Below are positions 56,226 through 64,000 of a DNA stretch of 64,000 bases, in pieces. A model generated the notes under the pieces. That model saw nothing but the letters and a program-made list of their open reading frames with translations. It made no database searches and was not told where the DNA came from. Numbering within the stretch: position 1 is the stretch's first letter; each line of letters opens with the position of its first letter. A program made the position numbers and the translations under genes. This DNA is from Bacteroidales bacterium UBA3630 (GTDB lineage: Bacteria > Bacteroidota > Bacteroidia > Bacteroidales > P3), in the NCBI GenBank assembly GCA_002373995.1, contig DFLB01000036.1:23744-87743 (forward strand). The letters run 5' to 3'.

Positions 56226-57110
56226 ATGACACTTCTGGTTGGTTGGGCAGCATTAGACCGTAAAGGGGCAGGATACGATATTTCTTCTATCCATTTTGCG
56301 ACAGATAGTCGATTCACATACTATTATAATGAAAAACCCTACCAAAAACAGGATTTTCACAGAAAGGTCTATGGATGTTTGAAATCTCCTAATATTTTTG
56401 CTTTTTGTGGAGACGCTAATTGTCCTACATTTTTAATTAAAAGCATCGTCAAGGAGAGTGATGCATGTGGATTACTATCAAATAGTAAAGAATGTCATGA
56501 AAAATTTTCAATAGTTAAAGACTTTTTTTCAGATAGAATAAATTGCTACAACAACTCAATTGTACAGGATTTCACTATATATCATGCGACACGAACAGAT
56601 AGAAAAGAGGAAAGAAGGACAATGCATTATTTCCATGTTTATAAATACTCCGTTAACAAAGAGAGCATGATTATTACAGCAGAAGAAATAGCTCTTCCGA
56701 AGAACAATTCTGACGTTTTCTGTATTGATGGGTCTGGAAAAGACATTTTTATGCAGAGATGGCAAACGGAGTATGGCCTTGGTAATAATAATTACAGAAC
56801 AAGTCGTGCTGTTTATCAATGTTTGTGTGAGACTCTGGCAAGTTCCGCTATTGAAACAGTAGGAACCATTCCTCAGATTATGGGGTTGATTCGAATAAAC
56901 AATAGCATTCAGTATGGTACAATAATAGAGGATAAATTATATACTATTTATGAAGATGGAATAAAACTCATTGAAGACGAGTCTGAAATATCTATTGATA
57001 GTATAAAATGGTGGCGTAATGAAAATTATGAAATAGCGAATCCTTATACAAGGAAAAGGAACATTGGAGCACAAAGTCAACCGCTCCATATTAGAGAAGC
57101 AACTCCCTGA
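56226..57110 (+). CDS. Proteasome-like Ntn-hydrolase, island gene
   Basis: 294 residues. I read it as an Ntn-hydrolase of the proteasome/HslV type. A Thr directly follows Met (MTLLVGWAAL). Then comes SSIHFATDSRFTYYY with Asp27 in the ATDSR motif typical of beta subunits (cf. AADSR). FHRKVYG supplies a Lys (47) in the place of proteasomal Lys33. IFAFCGDANCP and CIDGSGKDIF match the G-rich strands. Thr/Asp/Lys would be the catalytic set. It has no signal peptide. It is AT-rich and far from any core gene. The next gene is a DUF4365-like protein under a near-identical upstream sequence. Substrate and role are unknown. Confidence 0.55.
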   Translation: MTLLVGWAALDRKGAGYDISSIHFATDSRFTYYYNEKPYQKQDFHRKVYGCLKSPNIFAFCGDANCPTFLIKSIVKESDACGLLSNSKECHEKFSIVKDFFSDRINCYNNSIVQDFTIYHATRTDRKEERRTMHYFHVYKYSVNKESMIITAEEIALPKNNSDVFCIDGSGKDIFMQRWQTEYGLGNNNYRTSRAVYQCLCETLASSAIETVGTIPQIMGLIRINNSIQYGTIIEDKLYTIYEDGIKLIEDESEISIDSIKWWRNENYEIANPYTRKRNIGAQSQPLHIREATP

Positions 57111-57343
57111 CTATCCACCAAAAAAAACAAACAATCTATTTGGGTAGGTCGTAGGGACGGGGATACCTAAGTATCCTCTCAGGGTCGATAAGTGGTGTAA
57201 AAGTAGCACGCATACAATGAAGTATGAGGAACTGGGGCGGTACCAGTCTTTTTTACGAGAAACGTGGTGGGAATTGTGTTTCCCATTAATTATATATGAG
57301 AAAAGATTTACAATCTTTGGTTAAAAGAGGTATTTGTAACCTC

Positions 57344-57395
57344 AGCTATCGATTGATAAATACAATTTCGGAATAAGACTTGGTTGATTTGGATT
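57344..57395 (+). repeat. Second copy of the 52-bp promoter-region repeat
   Basis: Matches 56109-56160 with about four substitutions and lies about 70 bp upstream of the DUF4365-like gene. The TTTG and -7 positions are less well conserved here. The rest of 57111-57462 holds no gene that I can see. Confidence 0.75.
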
Positions 57396-57462
57396 AAATA
57401 CAATTATTTGCAATATTATTTTTGAATGAATAAGTTGTCAAAACGGATTAAATTCACAATAA

Positions 57463-58990
57463 ATGGCTACTGAAACGAAAAAAGAACGCAATGCCGTTAA
57501 TGCTGTAAAAGATTACATTGATTCAACTGCTATATTGAGGTCTTTTTTTGGCGGAAAATGACAAGACTCCTTTGTGGGATGGAACAATCTTTGTTTATAG
57601 CAGTGAACCCGATAAAAATGAAAATCTTATCGGAACATTAAAAACACAAATCAAAGGAACCGAGGTCACCGAATTTAAAGAAAGAGAACGATACAGAATC
57701 TCTCGCAAAGAATTGAATCTCTATTTAAACGAGGGAGGCTTGTTTTATTTTGTTGTAGAACTATTGGAAAACGATTATAGAGAAAGAAAGTTATTCTACA
57801 AAAAGCTGACGCCAGTTTATCTAAAAACTCTTATTCAATCTAAACCGAACAATGCCACAATAGAAATCACTTTAGATGCAATTCCTTCTGACTATCGTAT
57901 TTTGGAAGATGATATGATTATTTTTATCATTGATTCGAGAAAACAAGCAAGCTTCACTTGGGGAGATGGTCTCAAATTTTCCGAAGCAATAAAAGGGGAT
58001 TATCCTATTAGGGCAGAAGGTTTTGCGCATCCAATAGATGGTGACTCTATTTCTCGAATAATAACGAGGCGCCCCCTCTTTATGTATCAAGAAACACCAT
58101 ATGCAAAAATACCAATGCAAGATGTCGAATTAATTGCAACGGCAACAGAACACATCCAAGATGTTGTCAAAATTGGAGAAAGAGTTTTCTTTGATGGCTA
58201 TAAGAAAATTTACAATTTGAAGACTATTACTACTAATATTGGGGATTGTTTTATAGTCACCGGGCCTAAAGAAGAATATGGTGAAACACTCAAAACGACC
58301 ATCGAAATACGTTATCCGAGAAAAGGACATATTGATTCTGCCATTAATGCGGTTGAATTTCTTCGGGAATTGATGGAAAGAAAAACTATCACCTTTGGCG
58401 ACCAAGAAATAGATATTGCTTGGAGTTTAGAAATGGACTCGCTTTTCAAGGACGTTCCTTGTATGTTTGACTTGTATCACGATATCAAGAAACAGTGGAT
58501 TGAATTGCAAATTCCTGGTACTTTTTCTTTTGATGATTTTGATGAGACCGGATTAAACCAATACCTTGATGTTGTTCAGCATGTTCATCGTGGTATTAAG
58601 GGCATACCCAACAACAGCACAAATAAAGAATCTTTTTATTCAATAGTTCCAGCAGGCCCACTCTTGTTTCTCATTTATTTCACATATACTCATGACGGTT
58701 TCTATGTTTCGACAGATGCTTTTTCAAATCCACTTGTTTCTAATGATGGAATAAAATATCCATTACTTACGTTGGCATTAATAAAGAGCCCAGACATCTT
58801 GTTTGATAATATACACTATAAAGAACAGTTTGATGGCTACAAAGAATGTTTACAAGAAAATCCACATTTTGCCAGAGTTATTAATAATGATATATCGAAG
58901 ATTAAACATCTTGTTTCCTCAATAAAGAATATTGAAAAGAAACAAAAAGTGGAGGCGTTTGTTGAAAAATTACAACGTCTTGTCAATTAG
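57463..58990 (+). pseudogene. DUF4365-like nuclease-fold gene with a frameshift in a T7 run
   Basis: The start ATG 57463 gives MATETKKERNAVNAVKDYID then STAILRSFFGGK and a stop at 57561. The same protein continues in another frame from about 57548 (AENDKTPLWDGTIFVY) for 480 residues. Losing one T from the T7 run at 57543-57549 joins them. The joined N-terminus fits DUF4365-type proteins: a WDG Asp followed by LKTQIKGTEV, the PD-(D/E)xK-like QxK motif. The long C-terminal part (about 150-480) is unfamiliar. It may be a real mutation, a phase-variable tract, a sequencing error or programmed frameshifting. Expression might otherwise begin at TTG 57548. Confidence 0.6.
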
Positions 58991-59232
58991 TATTGCTACG
59001 TAAGCATTCAAACCAACTCTTTTTTTTACATGAAGAATTCATGAATAATTATATATTTGCATGGACACATATAAATGTTAAATCAATAAGTAATTGACAT
59101 AGGGGGAAATTTAGAGAAGTGGTTGGAATAAGGCATTTTCGCCACACCTATCCTCTGAATGCCGTCTGTGCATGGAGAATTGCCCTAAGGGCTAATCCGT
59201 AAAGATTATTTCGCTAAATAAGAAATGATTCG

Positions 59233-59241
59233 TATCTTTGC
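59233..59241 (+). promoter_or_regulatory. -7 box immediately before the tRNA-like gene
   Basis: TATCTTTGC, ending 3 nt before the tRNA-like sequence, so initiation would be at its 5' end. No -33 TTTG at the right place (TTTC instead). Confidence 0.5.
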
Positions 59242-59244
59242 AGC

Positions 59245-59316
59245 AACCTATTAGCTTAAATGGAAGAGCAACTGTCTTACTAACAGTTAGGCGCGGGTTC
59301 GAATCTCGCATGGGAA
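59245..59316 (+). tRNA. tRNA-like gene, degenerate acceptor, apparent anticodon UAC
   Basis: A 72-nt cloverleaf. D stem GCTT/GAGC with a GG-containing loop, anticodon stem ACTGT/ACAGT with a 7-nt loop CTTACTA, and T arm GCGGG-TTCGAAT-CTCGC are all well formed. The acceptor pairs only 5 of 7 (AACCTAT with ATGGGAA; the two outer pairs are A-A). The loop gives UAC (Val) but has U at position 37, where a purine is usual. Probably a tRNA-like RNA or tRNA pseudogene of the island, not a working chromosomal tRNA. Confidence 0.55.
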
Positions 59317-59340
59317 AATATATTATTCAACATATATCGA

Positions 59341-59361
59341 AGCCGGGTAATCCGGCTTTTT
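59341..59361 (+). terminator. Intrinsic terminator after the tRNA-like gene
   Basis: AGCCGG-GTAAT-CCGGCT stem followed by TTTT. It makes an independent transcript of about 115 nt plausible. Confidence 0.75.
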
Positions 59362-59405
59362 CATTGTACTCATAATTGTTGTTTGACATCTGTTGGTGAA
59401 AAATA

Positions 59406-59437
59406 TTTGCCATGTCGAAAATATTGTGTATTTTTGC
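59406..59437 (+). promoter_or_regulatory. Promoter of the long-hairpin RNA
   Basis: TTTG (59406-59409), 19 nt, TATTTTTGC (59429-59437): a strong Bacteroidota-type pair. Confidence 0.72.
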
Positions 59438-59438
59438 A

Positions 59439-59665
59439 GGCGGTTTTGAGGGTGAAATCTCAAGGCCGAAAGTTATTGATTAGAAGCGTTATGCTTCCTT
59501 GTACTTGAGAACGTCGGAACTTTTCAAGTGGAATCATCAAGGATGTATGACGGCTTCACGCGTATAGCGTGGGCTGTTATTACATTTGATGATTCAGGTT
59601 TCCGACGACCTTCAAGTACAATGTGAGACATACAGACCCACGCTTCTTTTATATACCCGCCGTTA
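59439..59665 (+). ncRNA. Structured RNA with a 123-nt near-complete hairpin
   Basis: After the promoter come a hairpin (TTGAG/CTCAA), a small hairpin (GAAGC/GCTTC around GTTAT), then a very long hairpin at 59499-59621. Its arms pair exactly at TTGTACTTGA/TCAAGTACAA, CGTCGGAA/TTCCGACG, GAATCATCAA/TTGATGATTC, ATGTA/TACAT and CACGC/GCGTG, with small internal loops. GGCGG (59439-59443) could pair with CCGCC (59657-59661) to close the whole. It may be an independent RNA or the leader of the gene at 59694. It is not a family I can name. Confidence 0.6.
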
Positions 59666-59693
59666 TGGGACTGGATGGCAAATATGATGAAAT

Positions 59694-60077
59694 ATGACGG
59701 AGAAAGAAATTCTGGAAGGCCTCAAAACAGCCAAAGAAAAGAATCCAAACACCACCATTGGCAATGCAGTGGAGCAAATGATGGGTCTTGATTTATTTTG
59801 GCACGACAAGTGTTTGACTGAGGGGAATATTGTCAGCGCAAACATTCCACAAGAATGCGTTTATAAAGTAGAAGATGTAGCTGGTGTTGTCGGCTTAATC
59901 GACAATATGGTGCGTGAGCGAAAAATACGCCTTTTGGAAGAGGGTAAGAACTATGGCGAACCGACAAAGCATGATTTGGAACGATTAAACACTCCAGGTG
60001 CTATCTCTCCCATACTGGGGTCTGATATTACAACTTGGCAATTGTTGTCAAATCATTTTGAGGTTATAAACCTTTAA
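59694..60077 (+). CDS. Hypothetical protein of the island
   Basis: 127 residues, not recognised. Soluble and helical, start MTEKEILEGLKTAKEKNPNT, with NAVEQMMGLDLFWHDKCLTE near 25 and a C-terminus ending LLSNHFEVINL. It begins about 30 nt after the structured RNA and may be translated from the same transcript, which would make the RNA a 250-nt leader. No signal peptide or membrane helix. Confidence 0.55.
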   Translation: MTEKEILEGLKTAKEKNPNTTIGNAVEQMMGLDLFWHDKCLTEGNIVSANIPQECVYKVEDVAGVVGLIDNMVRERKIRLLEEGKNYGEPTKHDLERLNTPGAISPILGSDITTWQLLSNHFEVINL

Positions 60078-60140
60078 AAAAATAGGTTTAATTTGTCAAA
60101 TGGGCAAGTATCGATTAACAACCAATAATCATTTCGTATT

Positions 60141-61763
60141 ATGATAAAAAGATTTACACTTACAATCGTCCTTTTGTTTGCCACAATGCAAACGTGGGCA
60201 CAGGATTTCGTTGATTTCTGTTGGCAATATGAAATAATCAGCAATGCCAATCTAACTGTTCGAATTGTTGGAAGAACCTGCAACTGGCAATATGACGAAA
60301 TCACTATTCCTTCCAGCGTCACACACAATGGTATTACATTTACAGTTACTGAAATTGGCGATTATGCCTGTTTTGAACGATATAGTGATGGCTCTCATTA
60401 TTTGTATTACAACAGACTATATCACGCAACAACAATAAACATTCCAAATACAATTACAAGCATTGGAGATAGTGCCTTTGCTGCGGGAGACGTATATGGG
60501 ATGAATCTTATGACAATTAACATTTCTAGTTCAGTAACCAGCATAGGAAATCACGCTTTCGCCGGATGTTCAAACCTTACAAGTATCAATTTTTATTCAA
60601 CAACACCACCCACCATTGACACTGGTGCTTTTAACGGAGTTCCACTCTATACGTTTGTTTACACACCATGCGGAACATCAACCTCATACTCGAACAATCC
60701 TCAGTTGAGCCAGTTCTCTCATTTCGTGGAGGAGGGTGTGTATGGAACGGTAACTATGCAACAAACGACGGGTGGCACGATAGAAATGACCCAAGAACCG
60801 ACATGCACGACACCTGCTATTATTACAGCCACACCTGCTACTACATATTCATTTCCGGCTTACGATTTTGTCTCATGGAACGACGGTGATACAAACAATC
60901 CGCGCTCACTGTATGTGACGAGCGATACTGTGATAAGCGCCATCTTCACGCCTCGCCAATTCTACAATATTGTGGAGGTCTTCGATTCAACACAAGGATA
61001 TGCCGTTGGCGATACGGCATACTATGGTGACATGTCCTCATTCACTGCATATCCATATCACGGTTACACCTTCTACGAATGGAAAGCCTATAACTCGTCG
61101 ACATATCAGTGGTTTACATTCTCGAATGAAAACCCATACTATAGAGTTATGGATTATAGTTTGAGATTGAGAGCAGAATTCACTTCTGCACAATATACGG
61201 TAACAGTTCAATCTAATGGAGGCGGAACGGTGAATGTGGGAAGTGGCGGTAACAATACAGGAAGTTTCAATTACCTTTCGTCGGCTTATGTTTATGCGAC
61301 ACCCAGCACGGGATACAGGTTTGTGATGTGGAGCGATAGCAACGAATTCGCAAGTCGATATATTACAGTTAGGGGTGATACCACATTGACAGCGATATTT
61401 GCATCCATCGCTAGTTTGCGTGATACGATATACGATACAGTTTATGTGCATGACACCACAGTTATTAATCACACTGACACACTTTGGCTGCATGATACGG
61501 TATACATCCACGACACCATCTACATCACCCAAGAAGGCATCGATGGCGTGGACGCGCTGAACGCCAAGGCGTATTCTAGCAACGGACAGATTGTTGTCGA
61601 AGGTGCCGAGGGGTACATGGTAATGCTGTATGATGTAAACGGCCGTGTACTCGCAACAAAGCAGGACGAATACACTCCGATGCGTTTCGACGCTCCCGTC
61701 AGCGGCACATATATGATCAAGATTGGCAACTATCCTGCACGAAAAGTGGTGGTGATTAGGTAG
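60141..61763 (+). CDS. BspA-type leucine-rich surface protein with T9SS sorting domain
   Basis: 540 residues. Signal peptide MIKRFTLTIVLLFATMQTWAQ. A BspA/LRR_5 domain at about 50-180 has IPSSVTHNGITFTVTEIGDYA, INIPNTITSIGDSAFA and ISSSVTSIGNHAFAGCSNL. Two InlB-type repeats follow near 215-280 and 345-415 (GYRFVMWSDSNEFASRYITV). A VHDTTVINHTDTLWLHDT hinge comes next, then a T9SS type A sorting domain ending GTYMIKIGNYPARKVVVIR. It is a surface protein exported by SprA, possibly an adhesin. Its CTD resembles that of the C10 protease at 33.7 kb. A terminator follows. Confidence 0.88.
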   Translation: MIKRFTLTIVLLFATMQTWAQDFVDFCWQYEIISNANLTVRIVGRTCNWQYDEITIPSSVTHNGITFTVTEIGDYACFERYSDGSHYLYYNRLYHATTINIPNTITSIGDSAFAAGDVYGMNLMTINISSSVTSIGNHAFAGCSNLTSINFYSTTPPTIDTGAFNGVPLYTFVYTPCGTSTSYSNNPQLSQFSHFVEEGVYGTVTMQQTTGGTIEMTQEPTCTTPAIITATPATTYSFPAYDFVSWNDGDTNNPRSLYVTSDTVISAIFTPRQFYNIVEVFDSTQGYAVGDTAYYGDMSSFTAYPYHGYTFYEWKAYNSSTYQWFTFSNENPYYRVMDYSLRLRAEFTSAQYTVTVQSNGGGTVNVGSGGNNTGSFNYLSSAYVYATPSTGYRFVMWSDSNEFASRYITVRGDTTLTAIFASIASLRDTIYDTVYVHDTTVINHTDTLWLHDTVYIHDTIYITQEGIDGVDALNAKAYSSNGQIVVEGAEGYMVMLYDVNGRVLATKQDEYTPMRFDAPVSGTYMIKIGNYPARKVVVIR

Positions 61764-61780
61764 TGTTGAACTGTCGAAAT

Positions 61781-61825
61781 GTAGAGCGTATCTTTTTGGG
61801 GAAAAAGGTACGCTCTTTCTTTTGA
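61781..61825 (+). terminator. Intrinsic terminator after the BspA gene
   Basis: AGAGCGTA-CTTTTT-GGGG-AAAAAG-TACGCTCT with one bulge, then TTCTTTT. From 61826 to about 62090 I see no gene. A short GACC/GCCGAAGG repeat patch lies at 61840-61875. Confidence 0.75.
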
Positions 61826-62090
61826 TGTGGGTGTAAAGCGACCACCGAAAGTCCGCCGAAGGACCGCCGAAGGGTCACAGGGTGATAATGCTAAAAACCA
61901 GCGTTTTATGCATTTCTATAGCATTTTGTATATTGAGGTGGTTTTCAGCAGGTTGCTGTTAGTACAAAGAAGGCACAAAGAAGGCAGGAAGAAGGGACAG
62001 AGAATGAATGTGTGGTATTCGTAATAAGAAAGCCGATTTCCAAAAAAGAAGATAGCCGAGAGGCCGTGGATGCATACCCGCCACGGAGGG

Positions 62091-62127
62091 CGAAAAAAGA
62101 AAAGGGTGCCTGTAATAGGCACCCTTT
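62091..62127 (-). terminator. Intrinsic terminator of the EF-G gene
   Basis: On minus, AAAGGGTGCCT-ATTAC-AGGCACCCTTT followed by a T-rich run, 41 nt after the EF-G stop. It lies inside the repeat-bounded island, so under the integration model it came with the element. Confidence 0.85.
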
Positions 62128-62167
62128 ACCGTTGTTGGATTGGAACTTTTTTTTTGCGTTCCGAAGA

Positions 62168-64000
62168 TTACTCTTCCTCGGCGGCGGCTTCCTCGTAGGC
62201 CTTGAGGAGGGCCTGCTGGACGTCGGCGGGGACGAGCTCGTAGCTGCTGAAGGTCATGGTGAAGGTACCGCGGCCGCTGGTGAGGGAACTCAGGGCGGTG
62301 CAGTAGCGGTTCATCTCGGCCAACGGGGCTTTGGCTTTCAGCGTGGTGTACTTGCCTTCGGCATCCATGCCCATGACGATGGCGCGGCGACCCTGCAGGT
62401 CGGTCATGACGCCACCCTGGGCCTCGGTGGGCACGGTGACGGCGATGTCGTAGATAGGCTCCTTGATCTTCGGGGCAGCCTGCTTGAAGGCCTCGCGGAA
62501 GGCGGTGCGGCCGGCAATCTTGAAGGCCGTCTCGTTCGAGTCCACGGGGTGCATCTTACCGTCGTAGATGTTGACGACGATGTCGCGGGCGTAGCTTCCG
62601 GTCAGAGGACCCTGCTCCATCTTCTCCATGATACCTTTGAGGATGGCGGGCATGAAGCGGGCGTCGATCGAGCCGCCCACGATGCAGTTGTTGAAGACCA
62701 GCTTGCCGCCCCACTCCAGCGGATACTCCTGGGTGTCGCGGATGGGGTACTTGGTCTGGTTGGGCATGCCGTCGTAGTAGGGCTCGATGAGCATGTGCAC
62801 CTCGCCGAACTGGCCGCTACCACCCGATTGTTTCTTGTGGCGGTACATGGCCTCGGCGCTCTTGGTGATGGTCTCGCGGTAGGGGATGTTGGGGGCGGTG
62901 AAGTTGACGGCCAGCTTGTACTGGTTCTCGAAGTACCACTTCACGGTGTTGAGGTGGAGCTCGCCCTGGCAGCCGAGGATGACCTGGCGCAGCTCGCGGC
63001 TGTTCTCCAGCGTCAGGCTGCGGTCGTAGGTCACGAGGTCCTTCAGCGCGGCGCCGACCTTCTCGTCGTCGTTGCTGTTGGCGGCCTTCACGGCGACGGT
63101 GTAGATGGGCGTCGGGAAGACGATCTCCTCGACGGCGTCGTCGGTGTTCTTCGGGGTGGTGAGGGTATGGTTGATCTTCACGTCTTTCAGCTTGATGGTG
63201 CAGACGATGTCGCCGGCACAGGCTTTCTCGACGCGCTGGCGGTTGGAGCCGCTGCACACGAGCACCTGGCTCACGCGCTCCTTGCTCTGGTTGCAGGCGT
63301 TGACCACATCCTGGGCCTCGGCCAGCTCGCCGTCGAAGATACGGAGATAGCTGATCTCACCGAGGTTCTTGTCCTTGGCGCTCTTGAAGCAGAAAGCCAC
63401 GGTGGGGTTGGCGCCGTTGCTCTTCAGCTCCTTGCCGCCCTTGGTCTTCTTGCAGTGTCCAGATTGGACGTTGCTCCCATCCGGTCGCGACGAGACCACC
63501 TCGCAGGGAGCTGGCACGTTCTGGCAGATGAACTCCAGCAGACGGTTGACGCCGAAGTTCTCCTTGGCGGAGGTGCAGAGGATGGGGAAGAGGTCGCGCT
63601 TGTCGATAGCGAGCTTCAGGGCCTGGGTGAGCTCTTCGGGGGTGAGGTCGCCGTTCTCGAAGTATTTCTCCATGAGGGCGTCGTCGGCAGCGGCGGCTTC
63701 CTCAACGAGGGCCATGCGCATTTCCTCGGCCTTGTCGGCATACTGGGCGGGGATGTCGGCCTCGGTCATCTTGCCATCGGTGAAGGTGTACATTTTGTTG
63801 GCCACGATGTCGACCACCTGGTTGAAGCCCAGACCGGCGTTGGTCGGGAACTGCAGCACGGTGCACTTCTGGCCGAAGAAGTCCTTCAGCTGGTTGACGC
63901 TCTCGTCGAAGTTGGCCTTCTCGGCGTCGAGGTGGTTGACGACGAAGATCATCGGGGTGTCGAGCTTGGCAGCGTAGCGGTTGGCAATCTCGGTGCCGAC
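62168..64000 (-). CDS. Elongation factor G-family GTPase, 5' end outside the window
   Basis: The frame is open to the right edge, so about 610 C-terminal residues are present. EF-G domains II-V are visible, with AAPKIKEPIYDIAVTVPTEA and QGRRAIVMGMDAEGKYTTL (domain IV/V), ending SGRGTFTMTFSSYELVPADV then QQALLKAYEEAAAEEE. The G4 nucleotide motif reads NHLD in place of NKxD, so this is probably an EF-G paralogue (FusA2-like), not the housekeeping factor. The last codons and terminator lie beyond the 26-bp repeat that bounds the island. Confidence 0.88.
   Translation of the reverse strand, partial: VGTEIANRYAAKLDTPMIFVVNHLDAEKANFDESVNQLKDFFGQKCTVLQFPTNAGLGFNQVVDIVANKMYTFTDGKMTEADIPAQYADKAEEMRMALVEEAAAADDALMEKYFENGDLTPEELTQALKLAIDKRDLFPILCTSAKENFGVNRLLEFICQNVPAPCEVVSSRPDGSNVQSGHCKKTKGGKELKSNGANPTVAFCFKSAKDKNLGEISYLRIFDGELAEAQDVVNACNQSKERVSQVLVCSGSNRQRVEKACAGDIVCTIKLKDVKINHTLTTPKNTDDAVEEIVFPTPIYTVAVKAANSNDDEKVGAALKDLVTYDRSLTLENSRELRQVILGCQGELHLNTVKWYFENQYKLAVNFTAPNIPYRETITKSAEAMYRHKKQSGGSGQFGEVHMLIEPYYDGMPNQTKYPIRDTQEYPLEWGGKLVFNNCIVGGSIDARFMPAILKGIMEKMEQGPLTGSYARDIVVNIYDGKMHPVDSNETAFKIAGRTAFREAFKQAAPKIKEPIYDIAVTVPTEAQGGVMTDLQGRRAIVMGMDAEGKYTTLKAKAPLAEMNRYCTALSSLTSGRGTFTMTFSSYELVPADVQQALLKAYEEAAAEEE
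62193..62218. repeat. Right 26-bp direct repeat inside the EF-G gene 3' end
   Basis: Identical to 53099-53124. It encodes QQALLKAY, 8-17 codons before the EF-G stop. To its left only about 25 bp of gene and a terminator remain before the AT-rich island. Confidence 0.88.

Larger units (their letters stand above)
53099..62218. mobile_element. Putative AT-rich genomic island integrated at the EF-G gene 3' end
   Basis: The island is about 9.1 kb, bounded by the exact 26-bp direct repeats 53099-53124 and 62193-62218, with base composition clearly lower in GC than both flanks. It carries accessory genes (AAA/DUF4143 ATPase, Ntn-hydrolase-like, frameshifted DUF4365-like, tRNA-like, long-hairpin RNA, BspA/T9SS protein) and several internal duplications. 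I see no integrase, transposase or replication gene, so it may be a non-autonomous or decayed element. Confidence 0.6.

Noticed and set aside
59439..59665. The long-hairpin RNA as a retron msr-msd, 6S RNA or tmRNA
   Set aside because: No reverse transcriptase nearby, not a single rod with a central bubble as in 6S, and no tag-coding or tRNA-like ends as in tmRNA. Left as an unassigned structured RNA.

Overview
The window looks like a chromosomal segment of an uncultured Bacteroidales bacterium (phylum Bacteroidota). The evidence is promoters of the Bacteroidota type (TTTG about 19-20 nt upstream of TAnnTTTGC), an SprA/Sov type IX secretion (T9SS) translocon next to ruvA, two secreted proteins that end in T9SS sorting domains, BspA-type leucine-rich repeats, and gene families typical of the order. 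I cannot name a genus. Most of the window is GC-rich, with one sharply AT-rich island from about 53.1 to 62.2 kb.

Layout: (1) 1-7.6 kb, minus strand: the M64 peptidase, a lipoprotein, ruvA and sprA (which runs off the left edge). (2) 8.1-24.8 kb: a surface-polysaccharide locus. A Wzx flippase, a glycosyltransferase and a FemAB-like protein lie on plus. A long tightly coupled minus-strand operon carries wbpA, a short Wzz-like protein, Wzy, wbpB, wbpE, a WbpD-like acyltransferase, a PIG-L deacetylase, a glycosyltransferase, a WbpI-type epimerase, a YdiJ-like FAD/Fe-S dehydrogenase and another glycosyltransferase. Together they predict synthesis of UDP-2,3-diacetamido-2,3-dideoxy-D-mannuronic acid and export of a polymer by the Wzx/Wzy route. 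The dehydrogenase is a good candidate for recycling the 2-hydroxyglutarate made by WbpB. (3) 24.9-33.3 kb: a WecA/MraY-like transferase, tsaC, panC, aroQ, a cardiolipin-synthase-like PLD protein, a CDP-alcohol phosphatidyltransferase, gdhA and nadB. (4) 33.7-39.7 kb: a 1,999-residue C10 protease carrying a T9SS sorting domain. (5) 39.8-53.1 kb: a two-component pair, tRNA-Cys, nrdDG under a cobalamin riboswitch, recJ, a three-gene SPFH/membrane/zinc-ribbon operon and ettA. (6) 53.1-62.2 kb: the AT-rich island. It holds an AAA/DUF4143 ATPase, a proteasome-like Ntn-hydrolase, a frameshifted DUF4365-like gene, a tRNA-like gene, a long-hairpin RNA candidate, an unknown protein and a BspA/T9SS protein. 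(7) The 3' part of an EF-G-like gene at the right edge.

Two structures stand out. First, seven intergenic copies of a previously unfamiliar element each contain exactly five 11-bp units (consensus YMYCGGACCAY), usually preceded by a GTCCGAC-TTTT-GTCGGAC type hairpin. Five of the seven sit in divergent promoter regions. Second, the AT-rich island is bracketed by an exact 26-bp direct repeat of the 3' end of the EF-G gene, which is the signature of integration at a gene 3' end, although no integrase is visible.
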